Source: Anaerolineales bacterium
GTDB lineage: Bacteria; Chloroflexota; Anaerolineae; Anaerolineales; Villigracilaceae
Length of the DNA stretch: 64,000 nucleotides
Reading direction: 5' to 3'
NCBI GenBank assembly: GCA_030583885.1
Contig: CP129480.1
Span: 4,280,714 to 4,344,713, forward strand
Every line of letters starts with the position of its first letter. Position 1 is the first letter of the stretch. The translations under genes were made by a program, and so were the position numbers. Below, in pieces: positions 34,359-43,293 of the stretch. The notes beneath the pieces are model-generated. The model was not told the DNA's origin, did not search any database, and saw nothing but the letters and a program-made list of their open reading frames with translations.

Positions 34359-34926
34359 ATGAACGACAACAATTCCCTGCTGCTTCAACCTCCACCCACC
34401 TACGAGCAACCCATCCTCAAGACCATGCCTTTGCGTGAACAGCCCGCCTACCGCATTACTCAAAATGCCAATGCCTGTAACATCACCGAACTCGTGGCGG
34501 CAGTGATCGGCGGGCAGAAACAGATCGAACTCTCGCAGGCGCTGCTGGCGCGTTTCGATGGCGATATCCGCCGTCTGTACCAGGCGCATCCCTCCGAACT
34601 CGCCAAAGTAAAAGGCATCCATCAGGCAACCGCCATCCGCATCAAGGCGGCGCTCAATCTGGGGTTGCGTTTGAGTATGCCGGGTGATGAACGAACGGCA
34701 ATCAACTCACCAGCCGATGCTGCTGCACTGGTGCAGGCTGAAATGTCGCTGCTCGAAAAGGAACATTTAAGAACGATCCTGCTGGACCGCCGCAACCGCG
34801 TGCTGGAGATCGTGGAGGTGTATCAGGGATCAGTTAATTCCTCCCAGGTGCGGGTGGGCGAGGTCTTTCAAGCCGCAATCAGCCGCCATGCCTCCGCCTT
34901 GATTTTGATTCATAACCATCCCTCGG
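34359..34926 (+). CDS. radC: radC, 5' exon (interrupted by group II intron)
   Basis: The start at 34359 follows AAGGAGTCCC. The exon encodes the helix-hairpin-helix region (LAKVKGIHQATAIRIKAAL) and most of the JAB/MPN-type domain up to HNHPSG, where the intron begins (34927, GTGCG). Joined to 37328-37476 it gives a normal 238-residue RadC with the complete HNHPSGDPTPS metal motif. RadC-like proteins are frequent on integrative elements; their biochemical role is still unclear. Unspliced, translation would end after HNHPSGAPRSM. Confidence 0.92.
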
Positions 34927-35504
34927 GTGCGCCAAGAAGCATGTAGGTAGAAAGTTCCAAGCGGAACCCTGCACGGAGTGTGCAGAGTGGCTAGAGGGAC
35001 AGGGGCGAAGACCCGAAGCAGAATCGCTTCTGAAGCTCCCTCGACAATGTGGCAAGGGAAGCCCTACTCTTCCCGAGGCTGCTAGCCAGACTATCGCCAC
35101 GGTTACGAAAAGAAATGGTTGTTTGAAGCGCCGCAGGTTGGAACACCCGCTTTACGTTAGGGCGAGGGTGTAGTCATCGGATTGTTCATCTCGCTAGGAT
35201 GAACATAATCTCTGATGGATAGGAAGCCAGCACTCCAGAATAATCTGGTCTTCCCCGATGACGAGCGAGGCAACGAGCCGAGCAAGGCGTACAGACCAAA
35301 CCTACCGCGATAGGAAGACGCTATCTACATGAACTTGGGAACCATGCGTAGTTCTCCCGCAAGGGAGTAGGTCAGCTTGCGACCACATGCCGCGCATGGG
35401 ACGGAGCCTTCGTAGTAGTCAGAGGCAGGGAAAGCCTGCCACATGGCGAAGGAAGGCAGTTGAATTTACATAGGCTAATGCAAACTAAGACGGAGAAAGG
35501 ACGT

Positions 35505-37220
35505 ATGAGCCAATCCAAGATGTCCCAAAAGCAAACAAGCCTGGCACTGGCAGCACAGGAAAATCCACAACACCGCTTCACTAATCTATACAGTCTCATG
35601 CATTGGGACTACTGGATTCAATGTGCAGCCGCAGCCGTTCTGGCGCGACCGGGCAGCTCAACGGCAGGTATCGATGGCACAACACGGGATACCTTCAAGA
35701 AGAACTATGAGCAGGAAATGGAGATGCTCATGGAGTCTCTCAAGAAGAAAACCTACCAGCCTCAACCTGTCCGAAGAGTGTACATCCCGAAGGCGAACGG
35801 GAAACAAAGACCGCTGGGGATACCGGTTCTCAGAGACCGCATCGTGCAAGAAGCACTGAGAGCCATTCTCGACCCCATTTACGAAGCGGACTTCCAACCC
35901 TACTCCTTTGGATTTCGCAAAGGTCGTTGCACAATGGATGCCATTGCGGTCGTTATGTCACTGACGGGACCAACACAAAAGTATTACTACGCAATCGAGG
36001 GTGACATCAAGGGCTACTTCGATACGGTACATCATCGCAAGCTGCTCTCCATCCTCAAACAGCGCATCGCAGATAAAGACATCCTAGACCTAATCTGGAA
36101 GTTCCTCAAGGCTGGCGTCATGGAAGACGGACTCTTTGCACGCACGGAAACGGGCGTACCGCAGGGAGGTGTCATCTCTCCACTGCTCGCCAATGTCTAT
36201 TTGAACGAGTTCGACAAGTGGGCAGAGGCAAAGTGGAATCTGTCTCCCTATGAGAAAGCCAAAAGACGACAAGCTGGAAAAGGCAATTACCGTCTCGTCC
36301 GCTACGCGGACGATTTTGTTGTGATGAGCAATGACGGCATCGCCGAAGTACAGCAAGCCAAAGAGGAAATCCGAGAGTATCTCAAGACCCAACTCCACCT
36401 CGAACTGTCCGAAGAAAAGACGCTGCTTACCCATGTCAACGACGGGTTCAACTTTCTGGGATTTCACATTCAGAGAGCCAACCCCGAAGGACGCTGGGTG
36501 GTGCATCTGAGACCGGCAGAAAAGAGCAAGGAGCGAGTCAAGAAGAAACTCAAAGACCTGACTTCCAGAGGCTGGACATGGATGGACGAATACAGCAGGC
36601 TGACCACCCTGAATGCAATTGTGAAGGGTTGGGCAGAGTATTACAAGTACACCAGCCTGCTCGCTGACATCGAAGACATCACCCGCCATACATGGTTCAG
36701 ATACCTCGGCTGGCTCCTGAAGAAACACAAAGGCAGCCGGAAACATAATCTGATTACAACCAAGACCAAAGTCATTCACAACAGAACGCGCTGGACAGCC
36801 AGTATACGTGAAGGGGAGAAAATCCTCGAAGCGTACCAGTGGCTACCCTCCCCAAAGGAATTGCAGAGACGACGCTACTACCAAAAGGGAAAGGATGGGT
36901 TTCCTCATCCCTACCTGATGGAAGAAGAGTCAACTTTGCTGGATTATCCAATGGGAGAAACCGGGCCAGAGGAAGCCATTTACTTGGCGACCATCGGGGC
37001 AAGCAGCAATCGCGCCTCACGCAACGAGCCGCTTGAACTTGCGGAACTCAAATTGCGGGCAAAGATGCGGGATGACTTCAAGTGTGTACGCTGTGGCTCT
37101 TCCGAGAGTTTGCGCGTGCATCACAAGAAGGGTACGAAATCCCACAGCCTCGATAACCTCGAAACTCTGTGCCTGAAATGCCACAAGGCTGAACACGGCT
37201 ACCGCCAGACAGCAAATTAA
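35505..37220 (+). CDS. ltrA: Group II intron reverse transcriptase/maturase with HNH endonuclease
   Basis: A 571-residue intron-encoded protein. The RT blocks include the RPLGIPVLRDRIVQEALR region, GVPQGGVISPLLANVYL and the catalytic YADDF. A maturase domain X and a C-terminal HNH zinc endonuclease (CVRCGS...HHKKG...CLKCHKAEH) follow. The start at 35505 has GGAGAAAGGACGT upstream; an earlier ATG (35478) is less well placed. All catalytic parts look intact, so the intron may be mobile. Confidence 0.93.
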   Translation: MSQSKMSQKQTSLALAAQENPQHRFTNLYSLMHWDYWIQCAAAAVLARPGSSTAGIDGTTRDTFKKNYEQEMEMLMESLKKKTYQPQPVRRVYIPKANGKQRPLGIPVLRDRIVQEALRAILDPIYEADFQPYSFGFRKGRCTMDAIAVVMSLTGPTQKYYYAIEGDIKGYFDTVHHRKLLSILKQRIADKDILDLIWKFLKAGVMEDGLFARTETGVPQGGVISPLLANVYLNEFDKWAEAKWNLSPYEKAKRRQAGKGNYRLVRYADDFVVMSNDGIAEVQQAKEEIREYLKTQLHLELSEEKTLLTHVNDGFNFLGFHIQRANPEGRWVVHLRPAEKSKERVKKKLKDLTSRGWTWMDEYSRLTTLNAIVKGWAEYYKYTSLLADIEDITRHTWFRYLGWLLKKHKGSRKHNLITTKTKVIHNRTRWTASIREGEKILEAYQWLPSPKELQRRRYYQKGKDGFPHPYLMEEESTLLDYPMGETGPEEAIYLATIGASSNRASRNEPLELAELKLRAKMRDDFKCVRCGSSESLRVHHKKGTKSHSLDNLETLCLKCHKAEHGYRQTAN

Positions 37221-37230
37221 TTCAATGGAA

Positions 37231-37262
37231 AGCCGGATGAGGCGAAAGTCTCAAGTCCGGTT
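37231..37262 (+). ncRNA. Group II intron 1 domain V
   Basis: An AGC triad region, a 5-bp lower helix (CCGGA/TCCGG), a 2-base AG bulge, a 6-bp upper helix and a GAAA tetraloop form the catalytic core hairpin. Confidence 0.9.
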
Positions 37263-37327
37263 TGGAGAGAGGGGTGGGGAAAACCACACGGAGCAATCTG
37301 TGAATGGCGTCCCTGCCCCTACTCTAC

Positions 37328-37476
37328 GTGACCCCACGCCTTCGCCGGATGATGTGGCGGTGACACGCGCCATCGTGCAGGCCGGCAAATTACTTGACAT
37401 CGACCTCCTGGATCATCTCGTGATCGGTCAAGGCAAATGGGTCAGCCTCAAGGAACGCGGGTTGGGCTTCAACTAG
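37328..37476 (+). CDS. radC: radC, 3' exon
   Basis: Continues the radC frame after splicing with DPTPSPDDVAVTRAIVQAGK and ends ...KERGLGFN at the TAG of 37474. It supplies the aspartate of the HNHPSGD metal-binding motif, so RadC should be inactive unless the intron is spliced. The next gene starts 8 bases later after GGAGG. Confidence 0.92.
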
Positions 37477-37484
37477 GAGGCAGG

Positions 37485-37862
37485 ATGAAACAACTGACAC
37501 TCAATCTCACCTTTGCTGTTGCACCCGCTGTAAAAAGCATCCTCACGAACACCACTTGGTTGAATGCGGGTTGGGCAACCGCCTGCCTCGGTTTCACCAA
37601 GAAGGTGGAGATCAGCCAGTCCCTGAGCGATGCCTTGATGCCCATCCATGCCGATGACGAGGATGACCACGACCAGCAACTCTATGATGCTCTCTGGATG
37701 GCGCATCACCATCTAGCGCTGGATCAGCGTCCGTCCTTCTCCTTCACGTTCGACTTCCTGCGCGATGACAAGATCAGCGGTCGTTTCATCGAGACCAGCC
37801 TGCGCCTGCATGTCGAGGAAAAGGAGCAATTGATTTTGCTGGGACTGATCCAGGATTTTTAG
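37485..37862 (+). CDS. Hypothetical element protein (125 aa)
   Basis: Starts after an AGGAGGCAGG site. A soluble alpha/beta protein with an acidic middle (ADDEDDHDQQ) and beta-strand C-terminal part (SFSFTFDFLR, RLHVEEKEQLILLGLI). The first of a run of small unknown proteins between radC and the helicase. No family was recognised. Confidence 0.7.
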   Translation: MKQLTLNLTFAVAPAVKSILTNTTWLNAGWATACLGFTKKVEISQSLSDALMPIHADDEDDHDQQLYDALWMAHHHLALDQRPSFSFTFDFLRDDKISGRFIETSLRLHVEEKEQLILLGLIQDF

Positions 37863-37870
37863 GAGGGAAC

Positions 37871-38266
37871 ATGCCATTCTATCTCGGCAAGCGTGAAGAG
37901 GATGATCTGATCCTGTTTCACTCTGCCATGCCACCCACAAAACAGACTCACGGACATTTGTACAAGGCTGTGATCGGACCCTTCAAAAGCAAAGTCGGGG
38001 CAGGTTACTTCGCACGCTATGGAAGAAAAAATCCAGACATCCGCACAGCCGCTGACGCCGAACGCCTGGCACGCGCCGACCCACGCATGGAACAGCTCAT
38101 CGTCGAGGAAAACATGACGACTGAAGAACTCACCATTGCGTTGGAATGCGATGCGCAGGATCAAGCTGAATATTCACCAAACCCCACTCTGCCGGTTTTC
38201 AACCGGCAGGAAATTTTTAAAACACAAGGAGCAATCCCATGCCTAATTGGAATGAAAACGAACTGA
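37871..38266 (+). CDS. Hypothetical element protein (131 aa), 3' end uncertain
   Basis: A soluble protein (MPFYLGKREEDDLILFHSAM...) with basic and acidic helices. It has an AGGAGGGAAC ribosome site. The last about 35 codons run through a terminator-like hairpin (38189-38218) and overlap the next gene by 28 bases, unlike every other border in this operon. A one-base shift would end the protein near 38169, so a frameshift or a late loss of the stop is possible. Confidence 0.6.
   Translation: MPFYLGKREEDDLILFHSAMPPTKQTHGHLYKAVIGPFKSKVGAGYFARYGRKNPDIRTAADAERLARADPRMEQLIVEENMTTEELTIALECDAQDQAEYSPNPTLPVFNRQEIFKTQGAIPCLIGMKTN
38189..38218 (+). terminator. Terminator-like hairpin before DUF1281-like gene
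   Basis: A 9-bp stem (CTGCCGGTT with AACCGGCAG), a TTC loop, then GAAATTTTTA. It lies inside the annotated end of the preceding ORF. Confidence 0.6.
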
Positions 38267-38931
38267 CCATCACTGGTCCCGATGTCAACAAGGTGCTCGA
38301 AACCATCCGTTCCCAATCCGGGGAGGATGAAGATGTCCGCATCCTGGACTTCAACACGATCATCCCTTATCCACAGATCTATCGCGATATGGATAAACGC
38401 GCGGAACAGTATCGGGAAAAATTAAATGCCATCGCAAACGATGACCCGCAACGCAAACAAAAACTCGAAGCGCTCGGCGCGGAATATGGTGTGGAACCCG
38501 GCGCACCGTGGATCAAGGATGGCTACAACTCAGGCGGCTACGAATGGTGCTGCGATTTTTGGCAGACAAAGTGGAATGCCTGTCATGTCCATCTCACCAC
38601 ACGCGCCGACTCCTCCAAACCTCTCCGCAAGACATCCAAGTGTGCCTACTGCCAGACGGTTCATAAGACCGAGACGATGGTCGTCCTGACTTGCCAGCAA
38701 TGTGGCAGTCCATTGCCGGATGCCGAACCCATCCAGGCTTTCCTGGAATTCGATACCGCCTGGAGTCCGCCCATCCCCGTGGTCGAAAGGCTTGCCTCGA
38801 TGTTTCCCGATCACACCTTCGAGTTGAAATACTTCGAAGGTGGCATGGGCTTCAGCGGACATGCCCGCTGGTCCGAGGGCATCGAGGAATTCCATCACCA
38901 GTACGACTACGACGGCCCGCGCGGCGGATAA
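38239..38931 (+). CDS. DUF1281/Api92-like ferredoxin-fold protein
   Basis: A 230-residue protein beginning MPNWNENELTITGP, the hallmark of the YubB/Api92 (DUF1281) group found on plasmids, phages and conjugative elements. A later GGYEWCCDFWQTKWNAC segment is also typical. It contains two Cys pairs (CAYC...CQQC) forming a zinc ribbon insert around residues 133-156. The function is unknown; the family is linked to element establishment in the recipient. Confidence 0.75.
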   Translation: MPNWNENELTITGPDVNKVLETIRSQSGEDEDVRILDFNTIIPYPQIYRDMDKRAEQYREKLNAIANDDPQRKQKLEALGAEYGVEPGAPWIKDGYNSGGYEWCCDFWQTKWNACHVHLTTRADSSKPLRKTSKCAYCQTVHKTETMVVLTCQQCGSPLPDAEPIQAFLEFDTAWSPPIPVVERLASMFPDHTFELKYFEGGMGFSGHARWSEGIEEFHHQYDYDGPRGG

Positions 38932-38960
38932 ATCCAATTCACAACTACAAGGAGCAAAGC

Positions 38961-39725
38961 ATGTCCCACCATTCTGAACATCAAAAGATGAAACCCGTAC
39001 TCGACCTGGCGCGCAAACTCGACATCGCCACCAATCCTCATTCTGCCGCGATCTTCGAAGCAGGCAGCGGCGGCTTCCAGGTCTGGTGTACACCCAAGGA
39101 TCATCCCAAAGGCTGGGATGGCATCGTGATGAATCCCGGCGTGTTTTCCAAGCCCTGCGAGTATGTCGGCAGTGTGAATTGGAAATGGGAGGAGGATGCC
39201 ATTGTCGGTCTGGAGATCGAGACCTCCGCCTACGCCCTGGCAGATCAGAAGCCGGATGAGTATTGCAACCTGACCGACATCCCCCGTGATTTCCACCGCC
39301 GCACGATCTTCAATCGCGACGCCGATATTGAGTGGCTCAAGGAAAAGATCACCTGGCTGTTTGGAGAAGCCGGTGTGTCCTTACCGCCATTCGAATACAA
39401 ACAGGCGGCGCTCTCCGAGATCGGACCGTATATTCTGGCACACTACACCTCCGACTCCGATGAATATGTGGTGATCGTTTCTCCGGAACTCGACCCGCAG
39501 GAATTCTGCAAGCCCGGCTATGAAGTCGCGCGCACGCTCCCGATCTGGAAGGCAGGCGATTTCCCGGCGGATGTCATTCTGCGTCCCGATCACGAGTACC
39601 AGGAGGCGGACATCGAACCGGATGAAGGTCCACTCGTTGAACAATACGAGAACGCCTCCCGCCTTGGGGATGACGGTTGGCTGGAAGCCGCAATGGAAGA
39701 CAGCATCAGTGGCTGGGACGAATAG
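38961..39725 (+). CDS. Hypothetical element protein (254 aa)
   Basis: The start at 38961 follows ACAAGGAGCAAAGC; the longer upstream frame overlaps the preceding gene and is rejected. An acidic, Trp-containing alpha/beta protein (SVNWKWEEDAIVGLEIETSAYAL, DEYVVIVSPELDPQEF) ending in an acidic tail. No family was recognised. A terminator hairpin follows at 39738. Confidence 0.7.
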   Translation: MSHHSEHQKMKPVLDLARKLDIATNPHSAAIFEAGSGGFQVWCTPKDHPKGWDGIVMNPGVFSKPCEYVGSVNWKWEEDAIVGLEIETSAYALADQKPDEYCNLTDIPRDFHRRTIFNRDADIEWLKEKITWLFGEAGVSLPPFEYKQAALSEIGPYILAHYTSDSDEYVVIVSPELDPQEFCKPGYEVARTLPIWKAGDFPADVILRPDHEYQEADIEPDEGPLVEQYENASRLGDDGWLEAAMEDSISGWDE

Positions 39726-39737
39726 ATCAATAGACAT

Positions 39738-39771
39738 TTGGAGGGCGACCACGTCGCCCTCCAATCTTTTT
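39738..39771 (+). terminator. Intrinsic terminator after 254-aa gene
   Basis: A perfect 12-bp stem (TTGGAGGGCGAC), a CAC loop, then TCTTTTT. The next gene starts 15 bases later. Confidence 0.85.
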
Positions 39772-39785
39772 ATGGAGAAACCAAA

Positions 39786-40184
39786 ATGACCACACTCTTT
39801 CAAGAAACCATCGAACACCTGTTGAAGTCCCACAACCTGCTGGGTGATTTCCAAAACAAGGACTCCTTCCATGTGCGCTTTGAGAAGACCGGCTACCAGC
39901 CTTTGGTAATCGAACGCCACGGTGAGATGATCAGCGTCGCGCATTACTTCGAGCAGAACGGCGACCTGATCGCCGACCCGGATGTGGAATTGCATTATCC
40001 CTCCTGGGTGCCGACCGGCATCACCCAAGCCTTCTTTGGGTATCGCTCGAAGTTCATCGAGCGCGATGGAAAGACTTATGTGGATACCCGCTTCCACAAG
40101 CAGGTCTCCTCCTTCCTAAGCATGTGGGCGCGCAATATCAAGGCACAAGGCTGGGCGGAGGGAGGCAAGGTATCCCATGACTAA
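39786..40184 (+). CDS. DUF6908-like element protein
   Basis: A 132-residue protein with the segment IERHGEMISVAHYFEQNGDLIADPDVELH, which I associate with the DUF6908 family of plasmid and integrative-element proteins; the name is from memory. It has a TATGGAGAAACC ribosome region and overlaps the next gene by 8 bases. The role is unknown. Confidence 0.7.
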   Translation: MTTLFQETIEHLLKSHNLLGDFQNKDSFHVRFEKTGYQPLVIERHGEMISVAHYFEQNGDLIADPDVELHYPSWVPTGITQAFFGYRSKFIERDGKTYVDTRFHKQVSSFLSMWARNIKAQGWAEGGKVSHD

Positions 40185-40605
40185 CATCCGCTTCGTATAC
40201 ATGTACCGCGATGCCAGCAATTACAAGCAGCATGGCGAAGTCATCCTCCCGAATGAAACACAACGGACCGTTGAGGAGGTTGATACACAAATACGTTCCC
40301 TTCTCTCCGATGGATTGTTCTTCATCGCCCGGCAGGTGCAGATCGAGGAACGCTTCTTCGCTGTCGTGAGCGAGGACGATCATCCCTGGCATGAGTATGT
40401 CTCGGTGGAGGCGACTGCCGATCCCACCTTTGATCCTGTCCCTGAGCAAAAACGCAACATTAGCAACTTCCTGAAGGAACTGGAACAGGCACATCATACC
40501 GGCTGGGATGAAACGCGGGTGCGTGATGATCTCATTCAGCAGATCGAAAAGGAAAGGCAGGAGCTAAAGCGCTGGCTCGATACACGAGGGGACGGGACAC
40601 CATGA
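40177..40605 (+). CDS. Hypothetical element protein (142 aa)
   Basis: A soluble alpha/beta protein (FVYMYRDASNYKQHGEVILPN at the N-terminus) with a helical basic C-terminus (IQQIEKERQELKRWL). It overlaps both neighbours by a few bases, so translation is coupled. No family was recognised. Confidence 0.7.
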   Translation: MTNIRFVYMYRDASNYKQHGEVILPNETQRTVEEVDTQIRSLLSDGLFFIARQVQIEERFFAVVSEDDHPWHEYVSVEATADPTFDPVPEQKRNISNFLKELEQAHHTGWDETRVRDDLIQQIEKERQELKRWLDTRGDGTP

Positions 40606-40919
40606 TGCCGACCAAACCGGACCTGGTCATCCTGCCCTTCAAGGCAACTCTGCCGGAGGCAGCGCTTCCGCTGACTCTGGAGCAAACCCTGTCCCTGTTG
40701 CGGAGCGGTGTACACGTCCAGATCGAGCGCAGTCAACCTGGCGCGCCGGATGCCATCGGCTGGACGATCTTCCGCCGTACATCTAGGAAGTATCTGTACG
40801 AGAACGAACCCCTCTTCCGCTTCGAACGCGGCGCACGCCGCTACATCCGCAAAGCTTATGCCATTCACTACTCGCAGCTTGGTGATGACGGCATGACGTA
40901 TTCCCATCTACACCTGTAA
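40602..40919 (+). CDS. Hypothetical element protein (105 aa)
   Basis: A small basic, beta-rich protein (MMPTKPDLVILPFKAT...). The start overlaps the preceding stop by 4 bases. It contains an Arg/Tyr-rich region (FRRTSRKYLYENEPLFRFERGARRYIRKAY) that could contact nucleic acid. No family was recognised. Confidence 0.65.
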   Translation: MMPTKPDLVILPFKATLPEAALPLTLEQTLSLLRSGVHVQIERSQPGAPDAIGWTIFRRTSRKYLYENEPLFRFERGARRYIRKAYAIHYSQLGDDGMTYSHLHL

Positions 40920-40928
40920 AGGAGAACC

Positions 40929-41495
40929 ATGTACGACTACATGATCGAAGAAATGGCGGATGCGATTGCCATCGAACTGCATATTGACAATAACGATGTG
41001 CTGCGTGTCCTGCACCGTTACTGGCAGGACAAGATCGCCCATGTCTGGCGGGCGGATCACATCGTTCAGTGTGCCTTCAACATGGGCAAGCCGATCCTGA
41101 TGGAACATGCGATTGGATTACTCGATGAAGTGTTCCAGTTTCACGACTCGGACGAGGGCATTCGCTGGAACATGATGGAGGATGTGCTTCGCGATTATCG
41201 GCTGGATTTCAACAGGCTGTCTGTGGAACAACACGATGAGGTGCGGGGCGTCTTCAAGGTTTGGCGACAGGGAAACATTATTGCTCACCAGATCGGCTTG
41301 TTCCCTGACGAAACTATAGGCAACCTGACCAAAGCTATCGCTCTTGCCAAAACGCTGGCAATGGAGACGCCTGATGTACCAATCATGCTTGGTTGTGAAG
41401 CCTGGCATACCCATGCGGTGGAGCCGTGGCTTACGGTTACTCAAACCGATGAAGCTCTGCTCATCGAACAAAAGGAGTCAACATGCACGCCGTAA
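40929..41495 (+). CDS. Hypothetical element protein (188 aa)
   Basis: A helical acidic protein (MYDYMIEEMADAIAIELHID...) with an AAAGGAGAACC ribosome site. It has several Trp and His residues and no clear motif. The 3' end overlaps the next start by 13 bases. Confidence 0.7.
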   Translation: MYDYMIEEMADAIAIELHIDNNDVLRVLHRYWQDKIAHVWRADHIVQCAFNMGKPILMEHAIGLLDEVFQFHDSDEGIRWNMMEDVLRDYRLDFNRLSVEQHDEVRGVFKVWRQGNIIAHQIGLFPDETIGNLTKAIALAKTLAMETPDVPIMLGCEAWHTHAVEPWLTVTQTDEALLIEQKESTCTP

Positions 41496-41746
41496 GACCG
41501 AATCAGCAGGTTTGCATCCTGACTATTCAGATCGCGGTCGCTGCCGATGCCGACCCAGACTCGGTCGCCGATGAAATGTCCGCACTGCTATCCGAGAACG
41601 GCATCTGTTCGGATGACAGCCACATCCTGGATTGGCGTTATCTCACCGAATACCAGCCTACGGTCACAGCCGGTGACGACCCCGAGGAAGGGGAAGTCTT
41701 CGGGCTGTTGGACTTCCATCTCACCATCACTACCCCGGAGGAATAA
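41483..41746 (+). CDS. Hypothetical element protein (87 aa)
   Basis: A small acidic alpha/beta protein (VCILTIQIAVAADADPDSVADEMSALL...), ferredoxin-like in outline. It overlaps both neighbours, with TAATG at its end. The acidic composition is reminiscent of DNA-mimic or anti-restriction proteins, but this is only a composition argument. Confidence 0.65.
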   Translation: MHAVRPNQQVCILTIQIAVAADADPDSVADEMSALLSENGICSDDSHILDWRYLTEYQPTVTAGDDPEEGEVFGLLDFHLTITTPEE

Positions 41747-42822
41747 TGTTCGCATGGACCGAACCGTATGAAGATGAATACATCAAGGAACGGATTGAAG
41801 ATTTGAGAACCGCTCAAAGAGAGACAGCCGCGAATGGCAAGATCCTCGTTTCCTCCTATGAGCAGTTCTGGCTGCCCGCGTTGAACGATCTGCCTGATGT
41901 GGAGTTTCAGGGCAGGGATCGGTATACCGCGCCGTATGGAAAATTCGAGTCGGTTCCCAATGTCCCGTTTCATGGGGCGTTGTGGTTTACCCCGTCTCCC
42001 GGTGCTGATCTGCCGCCTGTCTTGAAGAACATCAAGGAGTGGCTGCCGGGGAGCGCAACCGTGGATATGAACGCACGCACCGTTCGCATTCAGGTGGAGG
42101 AGATCGAGATCACCTTCACTGCCATCAACGTGGGCTTGAACGCGCATGAACTGTTACGGGACATCAACCAGGAATTGGTACGGGTCAATGCCGGCGTGTA
42201 CATCTATCGCATCGAACCGGTGGAGGATGTCGCTCCCGTTCAGCACCTTTACCCGGAAGGGCGCATTCCCGCCCTGACCAATGCCCATACGCGCGCTGAT
42301 GTCACCGGCTTTGCGGTGATGCAGGATCGACCTTATCAGCACACACTGGTGTATGTCGGGATCGCCGCTCACAAGACCAGCGTGGAGAGTCTCTGGGCGT
42401 CGCTGATCCGTGGCAAGGGCGGTTGTTCCATGCGCGGCACTTCAGTGCTGGCAGACGGCGAAGTAAAGATGCTGACCCATCCCTTGCCGGAGTTCAACGT
42501 CCTGCACGCCGGGATACTCTGCCGCAAGGCCTTGCCCGGCAAGTGGGAGGCAAAGGACGATGCTGCCTATGCCCTGGTTTTTGAAGATGGGAATGTTGAA
42601 GCGCAATTGCAGGCGCTGGCATTGAAACGCCTGCAGGAGACGCTTGCCTTTCCCATCCCGGATGCGTGGGCAAAGGCGCTCTGGGAGTATGCACTGGATG
42701 CGGAATACATCCAGCGGCTGGTCACGGGCGGGGATTGCCGTGGGGGAGTCAGGCTCGATCTGTCCAAACCCTGGCAGGACCTGGTGCAGAACCTGCTGGA
42801 GCAGGAAGTCTTGAAGATATAG
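41746..42822 (+). CDS. Hypothetical element protein (358 aa)
   Basis: A larger alpha/beta protein; residues 75-150 form a beta-rich region (VPFHGALWFTPSPG, TVRIQVEEIEITFTAINV). No catalytic motif was seen. It is coupled to the upstream gene by TAATG and is followed after 10 bases by the next gene. No family was recognised. Confidence 0.7.
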   Translation: MFAWTEPYEDEYIKERIEDLRTAQRETAANGKILVSSYEQFWLPALNDLPDVEFQGRDRYTAPYGKFESVPNVPFHGALWFTPSPGADLPPVLKNIKEWLPGSATVDMNARTVRIQVEEIEITFTAINVGLNAHELLRDINQELVRVNAGVYIYRIEPVEDVAPVQHLYPEGRIPALTNAHTRADVTGFAVMQDRPYQHTLVYVGIAAHKTSVESLWASLIRGKGGCSMRGTSVLADGEVKMLTHPLPEFNVLHAGILCRKALPGKWEAKDDAAYALVFEDGNVEAQLQALALKRLQETLAFPIPDAWAKALWEYALDAEYIQRLVTGGDCRGGVRLDLSKPWQDLVQNLLEQEVLKI

Positions 42823-42832
42823 GAGGCAACCC

Positions 42833-43222
42833 ATGTTACGTTCCATTCCCGCAGAGGAGATCTTCGATATGAACAAAGCCTTGAATTCGAACGACCCCCT
42901 GGCATACTGGCTGGCGCAAATGCGTAAAGCCGACTGGCAGCATATGTTGAAATTCGTGGATGTGAAAATTCCAGCGAAGACAAGGAAACAACTTATGGCA
43001 GAAGCCGCACTCCAGCGCTTCGAGTTCACCATCTGTGATGGACGTGGAGAAGTCTGGCAATTGTGGACCGATCTCCGCAAAGAACATCGCACGCTGGTGA
43101 TCCAGTTCCGTCATTCGGAGTCGGACTGGTCTCGCGGATTGCCAGAGTTCGTTGACCTGGAGAAGAATGAACCGCTCGGCTTTGTGAACATCGCCGGGCG
43201 GTTGTTCTGTAAGGCGAAGTAA
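42833..43222 (+). CDS. Hypothetical element protein (129 aa)
   Basis: Starts after AGGAGGCAACCC. A helical N-terminus (MLRSIPAEEIFDMNKALNSN) and a beta C-terminal part. No family was recognised. A terminator-like hairpin follows at 43242. Confidence 0.7.
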   Translation: MLRSIPAEEIFDMNKALNSNDPLAYWLAQMRKADWQHMLKFVDVKIPAKTRKQLMAEAALQRFEFTICDGRGEVWQLWTDLRKEHRTLVIQFRHSESDWSRGLPEFVDLEKNEPLGFVNIAGRLFCKAK

Positions 43223-43241
43223 GAAAACAAAAATCAACCTG

Positions 43242-43276
43242 ATCCCCCATGCCATTCGGTGTGGGGGATTTTATTT
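43242..43276 (+). terminator. Terminator-like hairpin before methylase-helicase gene
   Basis: An 8-bp stem (ATCCCCCA with TGGGGGAT) and a 12-base loop, followed by TTTATTTT. The helicase gene begins 18 bases later. Confidence 0.78.
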
Positions 43277-43293
43277 TCAAAAGGAGATTTGAT

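Larger units (their letters stand above)
34927..37327 (+). mobile_element. Group II intron 1 (in radC)
   Basis: A 2401-base intron. Its 5' end is GTGCG and its 3' end is CTCTAC (the expected AY). Removal restores the radC frame exactly (TCGG + GTGACCCC). It contains an RT-HNH gene and a canonical domain V (37231-37262). Bases 34927-35504 (578) hold no gene and should be ribozyme domains I-IV. A hexamer CCGAGG at 35073-35078 is complementary to the last six exon bases and is a possible EBS1. Confidence 0.92.

Noticed and set aside
37225..37476. 83-aa ORF starting at 37225
   Set aside because: Its first part is group II intron domain V/VI; only the part from 37328 is coding, as the radC 3' exon.
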